A stretch of DNA of 64,000 bases, taken from the NCBI GenBank assembly GCA_035610835.1, contig CM069446.1, positions 55,356,148 to 55,420,147 on the forward strand, in the 5' to 3' direction. Both the position numbers and the translations under genes were made by a program. Below the pieces are notes generated by a model. That model did not search any database. It was not told the origin of the DNA and saw only the letters and a program-made list of their open reading frames with translations. Source of the DNA: Ophiura sarsii (taxonomy: Eukaryota > Echinodermata > Ophiuroidea > Amphilepidida > Ophiuridae). Shown here piece by piece: positions 35,598 to 46,098 of this stretch (the stretch's first letter is position 1; each line of letters opens with the position of its first letter).

Positions 35598-37088
35598 GTT
35601 AAAATACTTTTTTCACAAGTTGAACGCTTGGCGGAGCGTGGTACGAGATTGACCGGGCGATTGCATTGTCGGGTTTTGTAGTGTCTAGGAGTTTTTAGGG
35701 TTAAGTTATCCATCTGCTCGGAGAAAGGGCAAGTTGCTTAATTGAAACAAATTGCAGTGAGATGTGGGGGGAGGGGGTGATTGGGTGTGCTCATAAGATC
35801 AAAACTTACGCTGCTGGTGTTTGGTGCTGGGGCTGGCTACCTATACCTATTGCGATTTTTAAAAAACAGGCACTAATGATGGGTGGGTGCTTTTAGTACC
35901 CAATGGATGGCTTGGTGTTGTTAGGGAAGAGAACTAGACTGTGTCCCCGCGTCCCTCTATATGGCTGCCATCTTTAAAAATGGCGGACCAAATATAGGGA
36001 CTGGGAAAATAGGAAGACATGAGGATCGAGTCTAAAAGGGAACCACAGAATAAAGATTGAAAGAATCCATATGGCCCCAGCTGTCTTTGCTTTGTAGAGA
36101 TAAGTTTAGACTTTATTCAGCTAATTTTTGTTAGCATGTTTAAAAACATAATGAATGCGGGTTACCGGATCAAATCGGGCATGTCATTTCAGTTCTCGCA
36201 TTGCAAGAAAACTGTAGGTAGAAGTAGCAGCCAGAAAATGCGCAGATTATTTTCTACTTTTATTATCTGAGAAGCATGCTCGCCTGCATCTGCTGTGGAG
36301 TTAAGGCGAAAGTCAAAATGGCGCTTAAGTGACAAACAAGATGTTAGATAGTGTTCATTAGTTGCTTTTCAATAGTGGTGGCTGTTTTTGACATTGAGAA
36401 ATCAAATTTACTATTGGAATTGTTTGCTTAGTCGAAAAATGGCTAATTACCACTGCTGCCCACATATAAGCTATTTTGGAATATACATTTCAGCCGTATC
36501 AATTCATGCGGTATTTGATTGTACCCATAATAATCTTAATTTTGGAATTATACGTTTCAACTGTAATCAATTCATGTGGTATTTGTATGTACTTAATTTT
36601 TTAATGTACATGTCAGCCGTATGGGTTCTCTAATCAATATTCTTGTGGAGTCACAGTGTGCACATTTTTGTTACCTTGACTGGAAGATGCAATTACTATT
36701 TTTGTGATGGGGTCAGTTCTAACATTTAGGTGTTTTTTCAGATTTTGTTGAGAATTACTTGGAGAATGGGGTGGGGGATGGATTTTTTTTCTTCTTCTAA
36801 ATGAAATCTCTGGGACCAAAATGAGCTTTTTCAGTTAAGGTTTTTCCATCCAAAATAGCTGATTTTTAAAAAGCTGTAATAAATGCATTTTTATTTACCA
36901 TTTTACATAGGTTTGGTCTGAATTGTCTGTCCAATTTCAAAGCATTTGTGTCAAAAGACAATGCAACTATTTTTTTTTAAAACAGAACGGTCTGTTATAT
37001 AAAATGTTATTATGCCTTTGTGTTGAATCTTAACCAATAACCATTTTATACTTATATTTCAATTCTATTTGCCTCATTATCTTTACAG

Positions 37089-37118
37089 TCTTCCAAGAAC
37101 TTGACATCACAAGATGTG
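37089..37118 (+). CDS. ARID1: ARID1 exon g: 10-codon microexon
   Basis: A 30-nt exon, phase 0-0, with strong borders: tatctttacag|TCTTCC and GATGTG|gtaagt. It encodes SSKNLTSQDV. In vertebrate ARID1 a Ser/Thr-rich run stands at this position, directly before the ARID, so a short Ser/Thr exon is expected here. Phase 0 at both ends matches exon f and the ARID exon, so it is either constitutive or a cassette. Confidence 0.72.
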
Positions 37119-37258
37119 GTAAGTCTTTCTGCTTCTTGCTTCTTCCAAACACAATAAATTCACAGAGGAAAATCATTTATTTTGAATAAAATTGAACGTG
37201 AAATTAAATCATTGTTGCCTTCGGAATACCTAGTTGCCATTTAGGATATGTTTTAATC

Positions 37259-37795
37259 AAATTTTACCCAAACTGTCAAAATATTACTATTTTCTGCTTG
37301 AATGAATAGTTTATAAACTATTAACACACTAGAAACATTAGTAAAATTTACATTTACCAATTTTGTCTTGAGAATACCTACAATCACGGTCATAATTAGT
37401 TGGAACATCCTGGTAATAATTAGTCTTTCATGCGTTCCCGTTTTCGCAAAATCTACACTATTGAAACATTGCTGCCTTTGAAGGAAAGCTTGAAGCGTTT
37501 CCTCAACATGAATAACTCCCCCACCCAACTAGGCAATGTTGACCCCTTCCAGTATTCCGTAACCCCAAAATTGTGTTTCAACATTGATCCAGGGGGAGAG
37601 GGGGAGTTTTTAAACACATGTATAAAAGTGTTCCAACAATATTGGCCGGGATTGTAGCTGCTATTTAGCATATTTTAAAATTAAATTTTACCCAAACTGT
37701 CAACATATTACTATTTATTGCTTGAATGAATAGTTTATAAACTATTATCACACTAGAAACATTAGTAAAATTTACATTTACCAATTTTGTCTTGA
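37259..37795 (+). repeat. Direct repeat pair, about 113 bp, 425 bp apart
   Basis: Segments 37259-37372 and 37684-37795 share aaattttacccaaactgtca, tgcttgaatgaatagtttat and acattagtaaaatttacatt with few differences. Each contains the palindrome agtttataaact. The 311-bp spacer is unrelated. This is either a segment duplication or a very small terminal-direct-repeat element; no TG..CA ends are present. Confidence 0.88.
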
Positions 37796-38067
37796 CATGA
37801 ACCATGACAGCCACAGTGTGTCAGTAATATTTTTCAGCCCAAAAAAATAATGATTGACCGACCGACCCGACTTCAAGATTTTTGAGGGCAACATAACAAC
37901 AACAACAACATTTGGCCTAATTGACTTGTTTTGAGAAGAAAACAAATGGTAATTAGTAGTAAAAGCATGTGAATGTAACCATGCCAACCAGGTGATACCA
38001 TTATGTATATTAATTAATGATATAACATCAATTCTATGTTGAGATGAATTGGACAATTTGGACATAT

Positions 38068-38420
38068 CCTGAGAGGTCCATTTGCCCGGAGAACAGGGTT
38101 TTTTTTTCATTGCCAAAGTGCGTAATATTTGGTTGTTTTCTAGTGACTCATACTGGACTCAAATGATAATAATCTAGATTGGGAAATGAATGTCATACTA
38201 GCATTTGGCTTATTTATTTAGCTGTTAAAAATATTTTGGTTCTAACCAACCAAGCATCATTCCTAATAACCAGCACTTGGCATATTCCGTACTAGTGTTG
38301 GGCACATTGATGCAAAATTAATCCGACTGTATGTGTCAATGCTAGTTCTAACCATGCACTTATTAGTGAGAACTCTACATACACACGTCTACAATGAATA
38401 TCGGGGTACTGTAAAAGTGG
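38068..38420 (+). repeat. 350-bp interspersed repeat, copy A
   Basis: Runs from cctgaggaggtcc-like text (cctgagaggtccatttgccc) through ctagattgggaaatgaatgt, taaccaaccaagcatcattc and ggcatattccgtactagtgt to atcggggtactgtaaaagtg. Copies B (39982) and C (44000) lie in the same orientation, more than 90% identical in the core by eye. Confidence 0.9.
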
Positions 38421-38733
38421 AAATTTTCGTGCTAAAATCAGCAAGCGCAAAAATGCAATTTTTCAACTTCAACAAATTCAAGTCCAGTAACATCAAATAT
38501 GTAATAATGTAGGCAATTGTTCAAATCTTTCTAATCAAATTATTTTGTTGGTCAACACATTTAGGTTTGTGAAACCTTTTGTCGAACAGAAATAATGAAA
38601 CCGCACTTTCAGAATTCGAGCAAAGGGGACACCTGGCACAAGACTTGCAATAGGTTATCAATAAATAAACAAACACAGACTGCTGATGTATATCTCTGAC
38701 TGACACTTTTTGTGGAACAGACTGATTCCCAAG

Positions 38734-39000
38734 TTAGGCGATGAAAAAACCTGCTGTCTGACCGACCCATTTTTCCCCTTCAAAATGTGACCTTTTTTTC
38801 TTCATTTTTTTAATTGGGTTTTTTTTGATTTATTTATTTATTCTTCATTTATTTGAAAATTGCAAAGAAATGTTGAAAATTATCAAAAAAATAACTAAGA
38901 TTGTTTGGGAAAAGATCACCAAAATAAAAATGCATCAGACCGACCGACCCTACCTAAGAGCTCTTACCCGTACAACAGAGTAGTTTGGTTTTTTGTCGCT
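38734..39000. mobile_element. MITE, family 'gttaggcga', copy 1
   Basis: Begins gttaggcgatgaaaaaacct then gctgtctgaccgacc; ends gaccgaccgaccctacctaa then gagctcttacccgtac and gtcgc. Pieces of the same ends (gaccgaccgacc, gaggtccgtttgcccgtag) recur at 37855, 39965 and 52655. A second whole copy is at 47743-47979. Confidence 0.6.
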
Positions 39001-39044
39001 TTAAACCCATAATAACCCATAATATTTCTTTTGATGGTTTGCAG

Positions 39045-39221
39045 ATGCAAAGGCAAGCAGAGCTGGACGAAAACCCGGAACGCAGGGCTTTCCTGGAGCG
39101 TTTGTTCAGCTTGATGGAAGAGCGGAACCAGCCAATCAAAACCATGCCTCAGATCAGCACGCACACACTAGATTTGTACAAATTGTACCATACCGTCAGA
39201 GAGAGAGGTGGTGTTGTTAAG
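39045..39221 (+). CDS. ARID1: ARID1 exon h: N-terminal half of ARID domain
   Basis: A 177-nt exon (59 codons), phase 0-0: acceptor ggtttgcag|ATGCAA, donor GTTAAG|gtatgt. It reads MQRQAELDENPERRAFLERL, then a helix ending MEERN, the loop PIKTMPQIS, and DLYKLYHTVRERGG. The PERR...FM/LEER...P...P.I....LDLY.LY..V.ERGG pattern is the first half of an ARID DNA-binding domain and is closest to the Osa/ARID1 subfamily. The domain is interrupted by a 2.5-kb intron after VVK. Confidence 0.97.
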
Positions 39222-39981
39222 GTATGTGTGTATCATGGCAACGCAATATTTGATAATAACGAACAAGTCACCGCATAATGAGATTATCAGAGTTTAAAAA
39301 GCTACAATCAAGGAAAAAAAGGTTGATACAATTTGTCCGAATTAAAGAAAAGAGTGCCCCCTCTACCCGGAGGCAATGTTGATGTTATCAGAAGCCTTTG
39401 CAGTTCCCCCAACATTGATTGATGGGGGTGGGGAAGGATATAAAAAGAGGGAGACTTCTTCTTTCTACTAAACAGTGCTATGTCCCAAGTCTGATCTGAA
39501 TTGCGAGCACAGGGATGGTTGTAATAAGTTGCTCCAATTGTTCCACTATTTTTTTCCATGATTGTAGTTTTTGGTTATTTAGATATCTCATGTTTTATTT
39601 AACAATGTTTTCTCTGATGAATGTAACATCGGAGCCTATTCCAGTGAATTTTTGGGGCACATGATTCCACATATGGCCAAAAATAATTGTTTTATTGGAG
39701 TAACATGCCATCTAAAATTAAGGTAGGACAGGCGGATTATATTTGCTCCCAACTAACTGTATAGATATTTTGAATTGTATAAATTACTAATTTCGCGATC
39801 GTCACATTTGCTGTGTACTGATGAGGAGCACCAAAGATCTTTTCTCTTTTTTTTTTCTTTTTCTTTTTTTTTGTGAGTTGAAAAAAAAACGTCTGCAAAA
39901 ATTAATAATTCATGATCGGGCTGGTTACGCCAATACAACACAGGTGTTTGGTTTTTTATCCTGACCGGCCGACCGACCCAT

Positions 39982-40351
39982 CCTGAGAGGTCCGTTTGCC
40001 CGTAGAACAGGGTTTCTTTTTTCATCGTCTAAGTTCGTAGTATTTGGTTGTTTTTAAATTATAGTGACTCATAATGGACTCAAATGATAATTTCTAGATT
40101 GGGAAATGAATGTCATACTAGCATTTGGCTTATTTATATAACCGTTGAAAATATTTAGGTTCTAACCAACCATGAACCAACCAAGCATCATTCCTAATAA
40201 CCAGCACTTGGCATATTCCATACTAGTGTTGGGCACATTGATGCAAAATTAATCCGACTGTATGTGTCAATGCTAGTTCTGACCATGCACTTATTAGTGA
40301 GAACTCTACATACACACGTCTACACTGAATATCGGGGTACTGTGAAAGTGG
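39982..40351 (+). repeat. 350-bp interspersed repeat, copy B
   Basis: Same core as copy A from cctgagaggtccgtttgccc to atcggggtactgtgaaagtg. The 3' end runs straight into a 'tactgt' MITE (40338), suggesting the MITE end is part of the repeat as copied. Confidence 0.9.
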
Positions 40352-40502
40352 ACATTTTCGCGCTTCGCACATTTTGAACAATTTTGCTTGTTTTTATTTT
40401 CGCTATTTTGAGCTTCCTTACATGACCTACATACGAAATGAATATTTTCGCGCTTGCTGACTTTAGCGCGAAAATAAATGTAGCACAAAAATTTCCACAG
40501 AA
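40338..40502. mobile_element. MITE, family 'tactgtaaaagtggaaa', copy 2
   Basis: Begins tactgtgaaagtggacattt then tcgcgcttcgcacattttg; ends gcgcgaaaataaatgtagca then caaaaatttccacag. Interior gaacaattttgcttgttttt is the inverse of copy 1. Confidence 0.78.
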
Positions 40503-40611
40503 TTGGAAATTGTACTTTACGCCAGACTAGTTTCCAAACCATTTCAAGGGATGTGCTTTATGATTGTCGTGGGATGCATAACTCTTCCCCTGTTGGCAAT
40601 GGGATCTAAAA

Positions 40612-41014
40612 CAGGGATGTACTTTCGGCGCGAATCAATTCGCGTGAAGATTCGCGTAAAATCACTTCCGCATGAATGAATCCAGGTGGATTCTCGCAAA
40701 AACAACAAAAACCTAACTTTAACTTAAAACATGACCTTAGATGACTCAAGTTGAAATTAAAATGATGATTGTTCTTAGTTGGTTTTTGAAATCTGCTGTG
40801 CAGATATATTGTTAGTTACCTGAAAGAAAAGAAAAAGATACACATTAAAGATGACATGTTAACTTGTGTGTAAACTTAAGAAGTGTTTGATTCAATTTGT
40901 GTACTATTATTTTCTAAGTATACAATAGTACAATAAATGTTTAAAATGCGGAATTTAAATTCAGTAAAAAGGATTCTCGAGAATCCAGCAGGATGTCGCG
41001 AAAGTACATCCCTG
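40612..41014. mobile_element. MITE with CAGGGATGTACTTTCG ends and 5-bp target duplication
   Basis: Left cagggatgtactttcggcgc; right gcgaaagtacatccctg. Flanked by TAAAA at 40607-40611 and 41015-41019. The neighbouring tandem unit has the unfilled site (ggaatataaaaggacgc). Inner gaatccaggtggattctcgc and ggattctcgagaatcc tie it to the 'gattctcgc' family. 403 bp, no reading frame. Confidence 0.9.
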
Positions 41015-41459
41015 TAAAAGGACACGTAACACGTGGTTTGTGAATAGTAGGACACAATTGGGGATTTACTAGACTTAAATGGGTTTAACCAAGTCCTGTA
41101 TTTATCTATAACTATTATTATATCAAACCTTTTTTAAGAAATGCACATTATGATTGTCGTAGGACACATAATTCTTCCCCTGTTGGCAATGGAATATAAA
41201 AGGACGCATAACACATGGTTTGTGAATAGTACGACAATTGGATTTTATCTAGACATACCGGATTTTATCATTGTATATATCTATTAGACATACCGGATTA
41301 ACCAAGTCTGTATCATTGTATTTATCTATTAATATTATTATTTCACATCATTTCAAGAGATGTGCATTATAATTGTCATGGGACAATTTTCTCTCAGCAA
41401 TGGGATCTAAAGGACACATAACACATAGTTAGTGAATAGTAGGACAATTGGAGATTTAC

Positions 41460-41684
41460 TATAGTTTCATCAGTTCCAAATTGGCGAGAAACATTTGGTT
41501 TTGATCTCTGTGTGCGCTAAAATAATCCAAGCGTACAAGCGCGATTATGGCTACACGGTTTTGGCCGCTCGCACGCGTCTCGCATATGATGCACAGTGCG
41601 CGTGTTGCCTTCATTTGCATCCGAGTCCTGTATTAATTCGCTTCCCTAAGGAGGCTTTGTCAATTTAGAACTGATTAAACTATA
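41460..41684 (-). mobile_element. MITE, family 'tatagtttaatcagttcc', copy 4
   Basis: Ends tatagtttcatcagttccaa then attggcgag, and gtcaatttagaactgattaa then actata. Same orientation as copy 1 (ccctaaggaggctttg at the right). TA borders. Inserted in the third tandem unit. Confidence 0.92.
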
Positions 41685-41755
41685 CACAAGTCTGTATCAT
41701 TGTATTTTATCTATATTCTATATTTTTATCTACTATTATATATCGCTTCATTCAG

Positions 41756-42014
41756 TGTTCCAAAGGTAAGCAGTGGAAGGCAATAGCGACAGCCCTCGCC
41801 GTAGGCAGCTCTAACAGTGCCGCTTTCACGCTAAAGAAGAACTACCTACGCTACCTGTTACATTACGAATGTGTGAACGACATCGGCAACATTGACCCGC
41901 AGCGCATCGTCATGGAGATCGAGGCCATGACTAAAAAGAAGGGACAGTCAGCGGCAGCTGCGGCTGCCAACGCAATGGATCACTCAGCAGCTGCGTCTGC
42001 AGCGGCAAATGCTG
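41756..42014 (+). CDS. ARID1: ARID1 exon i: C-terminal half of ARID domain
   Basis: Acceptor cttcattcag|TGTTCC (phase 0), donor AATGCTG|gtatgc (phase 1). It continues the ARID with CSKGKQWKAIATALAVG, then SSNSAAFTLKKNYLRYLLHYE and CVNDIG. The Trp in the KQW motif, the SSxSAA turn and the K-x-Y-x-x-x-L-x-x-YE/FE helix are ARID hallmarks. After the domain come MEIEAMTKKKG and an Ala-rich tail. Joined to exon h the domain is full length (about 95 residues) with no broken core residue. Confidence 0.97.
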
Positions 42015-42747
42015 GTATGCCGAAGAAAAGTAATTATAATCAAAACAAATAATTCTCGATCAACAAATACGCATCTCGGAAACACGTACATAATTTTTTG
42101 CTTCACCGCATTCATGCCTTGTACACGCAAAGCACGCGCGCGTATGTGGCAAATTGATCGAGAATTGTTTGCTTCGATTATATAGTGTAATGTTATTGTT
42201 CAACACACAACAAAATTGAACCCATTTGATTATCGTAACATATATCCGAGTGAGAGTGCTGATATGAAAAATCTTCCAAGTTTATATTTAATTACATTTG
42301 GTATCGAGTTATATCTCAAACCTCTGCACATATTTCTACTCCTTGCCAAAGAAAATGGGAAGCTGCTTTTTATTCCCTACATATTTTGTACGGAGCAGAA
42401 ATGGGGATATTTTTAATCACATTTTGACCAAATGAGTCAACTTGCCGTTTTCTGATGAATATTGATAAAAGCACAAATGCAGCATACTGCATATCACACA
42501 CCCATTCCACTTTTTAAAGCGAAGACTATACTATAATACTGCTAAAAGTAACGTCATTGCCTCAAGAAATGTGATTGCACTTTCTGCCATTTTTTCTTAA
42601 AATCTCTAGATCAAAATTATTGTATGCTTACAACAACTAGACCTTTGTTATCAGCCAATTGGACAATTAATTGACAAGTATATCCTATCCCTCTTGTAGT
42701 TTTGCAAATCCCCAATATAGTATTTGGGTTGTTTTATAATTCCACAG
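42015..42747 (+). other. Intron i-j
   Basis: A 0.73-kb intron. Near its 5' end gtaattataatcaaaacaaa then taattctcgatcaaca (42029-42064) is loosely inverted at 42152-42185 (gatcgagaattgtttgcttc then gattata), giving a hairpin MITE of about 155 bp. Nothing else recognised. Confidence 0.8.
42029..42187. mobile_element. Hairpin MITE in intron i-j
   Basis: Left ataatcaaaacaaataattc then tcgatca; right tgatcgagaattgtttgctt then cgattat. Arms of about 27 bp with few mismatches, spacer about 100 bp containing acgcgcgcg. It starts only 15 bp after the exon i donor. Confidence 0.75.
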
Positions 42748-43438
42748 CTGGTCAGCATAACATGATGCCAATGATGAACTCTCACGATGGTTATCCTCGT
42801 CCCAGCGGTCGTCCCAACCAGATGTACCCACAGGGCGGCATGCACAACAACATGTCCGGTATGCACCCGCGTGGACCGCCAGGAATGGGTCCCGGCGGGA
42901 TGCCAGGCATGGCCAACGAGATGGCGGCGGGGAATAGCGTCACGGTGCGCGACCCGTTTGCGGACTCTGATTTCTCAAACAATGCTCAGCAAGGAGGGGG
43001 TCAGTTCCCCGCTGGTGGGGCTGGTGGGCCAGCGCCCCCGCCGCAGAATTCCATGGATGGTGGTGGAGCGTACAGACCAGGCATGAACTCTATGAATCAA
43101 TACAGGAATAACTCGATGCCCGGTCCAAATGATCCGTACACTTCTATGGGGAACCGAGGCCCAGGGGGACCACCGCAAGGAAACGATCCCTATAGTTCGA
43201 ACATGCGTGGTGGTAACACCAGCATGCCACCAGGACCCGGGAGTGATGCCTATACTAGGCCGCCAAATATGCCTGGAGCAGCTGGAGCAACGCCTGATGG
43301 TTTCAATCGAAGGACCCCAGTGTCTGGTGCAGACTCGTTTCCAGGCAACAATAGAGCAATGGGAGGAAACCAAGGAGGATCAACGGGGCAACAGTACCCC
43401 TACACACCTGGGGGTGCCACACCTTATGACAGAGAGGG
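42748..43438 (+). CDS. ARID1: ARID1 exon j: Gly/Met/Pro/Asn linker after ARID
   Basis: Acceptor aattccacag|CTGG (phase 1 in), donor GAGAGGG|gtaaga (phase 2 out), 691 nt. It encodes GQHNMMPMMNSHDGYPRPSG, Met/Gly/Pro repeats, then VRDPFADSDFSNN, which parallels the DAFNDGSDSTFQKRNS motif of vertebrate ARID1 after the ARID, and later NDPYTSMGNRGPGG, resembling KDPYGSMRKAPG. It ends YPYTPGGATPYDREG, similar to YPYGGPYDR in vertebrates. These anchor the exon as ARID1 rather than generic low complexity. Confidence 0.95.
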
Positions 43439-43469
43439 GTAAGATCAATGGCAATAAGTTAATCATATA

Positions 43470-43802
43470 CAGTCCAACCTCGATTATCCGACCACCTATT
43501 ATCTGGATAACTCTGTTATTCGGCTCAATGATCCCAAAATAAACAAAGTTTCTTACAGCCTAATCACCTTATTTTCGTACTCTAATACATTTGTAGGCCA
43601 TCTTTTCACTTTAACAGGTACTGTTTAGTGCTAAATAATACATTTGTCACTGTTAAAACCCCACATTCAGTACTCTTTTGTTGTCCCAATTTTAGCACTT
43701 CTGACCGTCAATGCAGAATAACACATATTTCGCATATCCAGATTTTTCTTTTATCCGGCCATTGCTGGGTCCTATCACGTCCGGATAATCACGGTTGGAC
43801 TG
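43470..43802. mobile_element. pogo/Tigger-like MITE at TA
   Basis: Left cagtccaacctcgattatcc; right ggataatcacggttggactg. TA stands on both sides (43468-43469 and 43803-43804). The CAGTCNNACCTCGNTTATCCG type of end is characteristic of the pogo/Tigger branch of Tc1/mariner. 333 bp, no transposase. Confidence 0.9.
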
Positions 43803-43914
43803 TAGATCTTTTGATTCACAGCTAAAGACACATATACAGGGTTGGGGCTCCTCTTCAGAGAACATACATAACCATTTAAAATTGCCACCTTTTTATTATT
43901 TTTGTGGAAACTTT

Positions 43915-44503
43915 ACACAGAAAGTCATCTGAAGTTTTTACTATAACAGGTCATTCACTGTGAGTAACATTCATTAAAAAGTTGCGCCAATACAACACAT
44001 TTTTGTTGTTGGCCTAGTGGGTAATATTTGGTTGTCTTCTAGTGGCTGTTTATTGGACCTCAATTCCTTGTACATTTTTGCGACTTCATGCTTACCGAGT
44101 GGTAACAGATCTCCTCATAACGGACTCAAATGATAATTTCTAGATTGGGAAATGAATGTCAGTCATACTAGCATATGGCTTATTTATTTAGCTGTTGAAA
44201 ACATTTAGGTTCTAACCAACCAAGCATCATTCCTAATAACCAGCACTTGGCATATTCCGTACTAGTGTTGGGCACATTGATGCAAAATTAATCTGACTGT
44301 ATGTGTCAATGCTAGTTCTGACCATGCACGTATTGGTGAGAACTCTACATACACACGTCTACAATGAATATTGGGGTACTGTAAAAGTGGAATTTTTGGC
44401 GCTTTGCACATTTTGAACAATTTTGAAACATTACACCGAAAGTCATAAGAAGTTTTTACTATAATAGTTCACTCACTGTGAGTAACATTCATTAAAAAGT
44501 GAT
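43915..44503 (+). repeat. Direct duplication of about 68 bp flanking repeat copy C
   Basis: acagaaagtcatctgaagtt ... gtgagtaacattcattaaaa (43915-43983) recurs as acaccgaaagtcataagaag ... gtgagtaacattcattaaaa (44432-44501). The 350-bp repeat copy C lies between. Confidence 0.85.
44000..44392 (+). repeat. 350-bp interspersed repeat, copy C
   Basis: Core ctagattgggaaatgaatgt to ggggtactgtaaaagtggaa is shared with copies A and B. The 5' part carries an extra segment (44045-44105, tattggacctcaattccttg) not in A or B. Confidence 0.88.
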
Positions 44504-44510
44504 GGATCTA

Positions 44511-44660
44511 TTAAAGGTAGATGACCCGATCACATTTTCGTAACACAGAATTATTTCAAACATACGGAGATTTTCATATCATATGAAAGCTCGTATTTAA
44601 GGATGACCTTTCATGTAGAATAGTAAACTTCAAGTTTAAAATCGGAACATCTACCTTTAA
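44511..44660. mobile_element. 150-bp hairpin MITE (ttaaaggtagatg ends)
   Basis: Left ttaaaggtagatgacccgat; right acatctacctttaa. Exact inverted ends of 13 bp with an AT-rich interior. Confidence 0.65.
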
Positions 44661-45248
44661 GGGGATCTGTAAGAAATTGAAGTTGACCCGGAACTTGTGC
44701 CACAGACCAATGATCGTAAGACATGGAAAGCATTGCGCGCACAATGGCAACATAGCCTGAAAGCGTAGACGATGATGATATGATGTAAGAAATTATAGGT
44801 CTGTTAAGGGGGTCTGAATATAAAGATCGGTCCAGAAAGATACATGTAGAATGATATTCCATAGAGGCCCCGCATTCATTCATCGATATTGCTCTAAAGA
44901 AAGGAATTAACCACACGTCATTCACGGGAATCATAAAGACCATTCAGTTTATTCTTTGAATTGATGCTGGATTTTTGAAAGTGATGTAAACTCGCATTAT
45001 GAAATAGGATTTTTAGCTTTTTATAGTTATGGTGAACAAAGTTCAGTAGTCTCCCATGATTCCGGTAAACTGTGTCATATGGAGGGCCTCTATTCACTGA
45101 GACCAACTTTTATCGCAAGTGGCTTCTAAAATAGAACTTTTTGGTCTATTGGGTCTGCCATTAGTAGATCTATATGTCCAGATGAAATAACCTGATTTGA
45201 TTGGTTTTCTCTTGCTCTCCCATTTCACACTCACTCCATACAATATAG

Positions 45249-45564
45249 ATTTGACCAGCAGAGACAGCACATGGCACCCAGTCCCTCAGGTACACAACCT
45301 CCTCCTAGTAGTCAGCCGCCCAGCAGCAGCGCTGCCGGCGCCATGGGGATGCCAAATTATCCTAACAACTCATCCGGGGACCAACCCATGTATCCTCCGC
45401 CGTCGTCGTCGAGATTTGGACCGCAGGGAGCGGGCTCGAGACCCGGCACGCCGAGTGATACGCCTCACCCGAGACCGCCGTATCCTAACCAGCAGCCGTC
45501 ACCGCAACCGGGGATGTACCCGGGCAACGACCAAATGCGTCCACAGTACCCCCAGAAGAGACCG
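45249..45564 (+). CDS. ARID1: ARID1 exon k: Pro/Ser-rich linker
   Basis: Acceptor caatatag|ATTTGA (phase 2 in), donor AGACCG|gtatgt (phase 0 out), 316 nt. It reads FDQQRQHMAPSPSGTQPPP, then Ser/Pro-rich text and ends QMRPQYPQKRP. QYPQKRP corresponds to the QNYKRP motif of vertebrate ARID1 in the same relative position. Confidence 0.92.
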
Positions 45565-45913
45565 GTATGTGATCCCTTTTTTCATGTTGTTTATTTCTGG
45601 AAAGTGAAGGGATGATTACTCAAATGAAATCATCGCTGTTGCTGTTATGTCAAACCTTATTATGTTTTTCTGGCCCTATTCTACGCATTTATATGTATAA
45701 AGTAAAACTGCCCAACAGTTATGCATTTTGCATGTTCAGGGGCAAGAGCACTGGCAAGTTGATGATAGATGTGTTTCGGCCCCTGAACGTGTTTAGAGTA
45801 GATTGCCCGAAGATTATACATAAGAAGTATTACTTTATACATGATGAATGGCCAAATGGAGGTGCGAGGTTTTGACAGAACAGCGATGATATATATGTCT
45901 GTTGCCTTTGAAC

Positions 45914-46098
45914 TACTGTAAAAGGGGGTAATTTTTGCGCGATTACATTTCCGCACTTTGCTGATTTCCATCCATTTCGCTTATTTTTAAATTTGTGATT
46001 TGAAATTTTGTTATATAGACTTACACAAAATGAATATGTTCCTGTGTTTTTATTTTGCGATGGCTGCTTGGAGCGCGAACATTTCCACGTTAACAGTA
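45914..46098. mobile_element. MITE, family 'tactgtaaaagtggaaa', copy 3
   Basis: Left tactgtaaaagggggtaatt then tttgcgcg; right gcgcgaacatttccacgtta then acagta. About 185 bp. Confidence 0.78.

Larger units (their letters stand above)
31981..37088 (+). other. Intron f-g
   Basis: A 5.1-kb intron with a short tandem doublet, a MITE, a fold-back pair and a tRNA-derived segment (listed). Frames within 34457-35195 overlap the fold-back and have no protein family I recognise. Confidence 0.85.
37119..39044 (+). other. Intron g-h
   Basis: A 1.9-kb intron with the 113-bp direct repeat pair (37259, 37684), copy A of the 350-bp repeat (38068-38420), and a 'ttaggcgatgaaaaaacc' MITE (38734-39000) ending about 45 bp before the ARID exon. 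Confidence 0.88.
40547..41745 (+). repeat. Diverged tandem array, about 210-bp units, split by two MITEs
   Basis: Three units: 40547-40611 plus 41015-41137; 41138-41350; and 41351-41459 plus 41685-41745. Shared text is atgattgtcgtgggatgcat, cccctgttggcaatggga, cacatggtttgtgaatagta and aagtctgtatcattgtattt. The first unit is interrupted by the element at 40612-41014, the third by the element at 41460-41684. Confidence 0.88.
39222..41755 (+). other. Intron h-i, splitting the ARID domain
   Basis: A 2.5-kb intron almost filled by repeats: copy B of the 350-bp repeat, a 'tactgt' MITE, a diverged tandem array interrupted by two MITEs. The 3' end is tattatatatcgcttcattcag. Confidence 0.9.
43439..45248 (+). 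other. Intron j-k
   Basis: A 1.8-kb intron with a pogo-like MITE (43470), repeat copy C (44000) flanked by a 70-bp direct duplication, and a 150-bp hairpin (44511). 44670-45240 shows no recognised element. Confidence 0.88.

Noticed and set aside
43470..43802. Exon or regulatory island in intron j-k
   Set aside because: Fully explained as a pogo/Tigger-like MITE by its inverted ends and TA borders.
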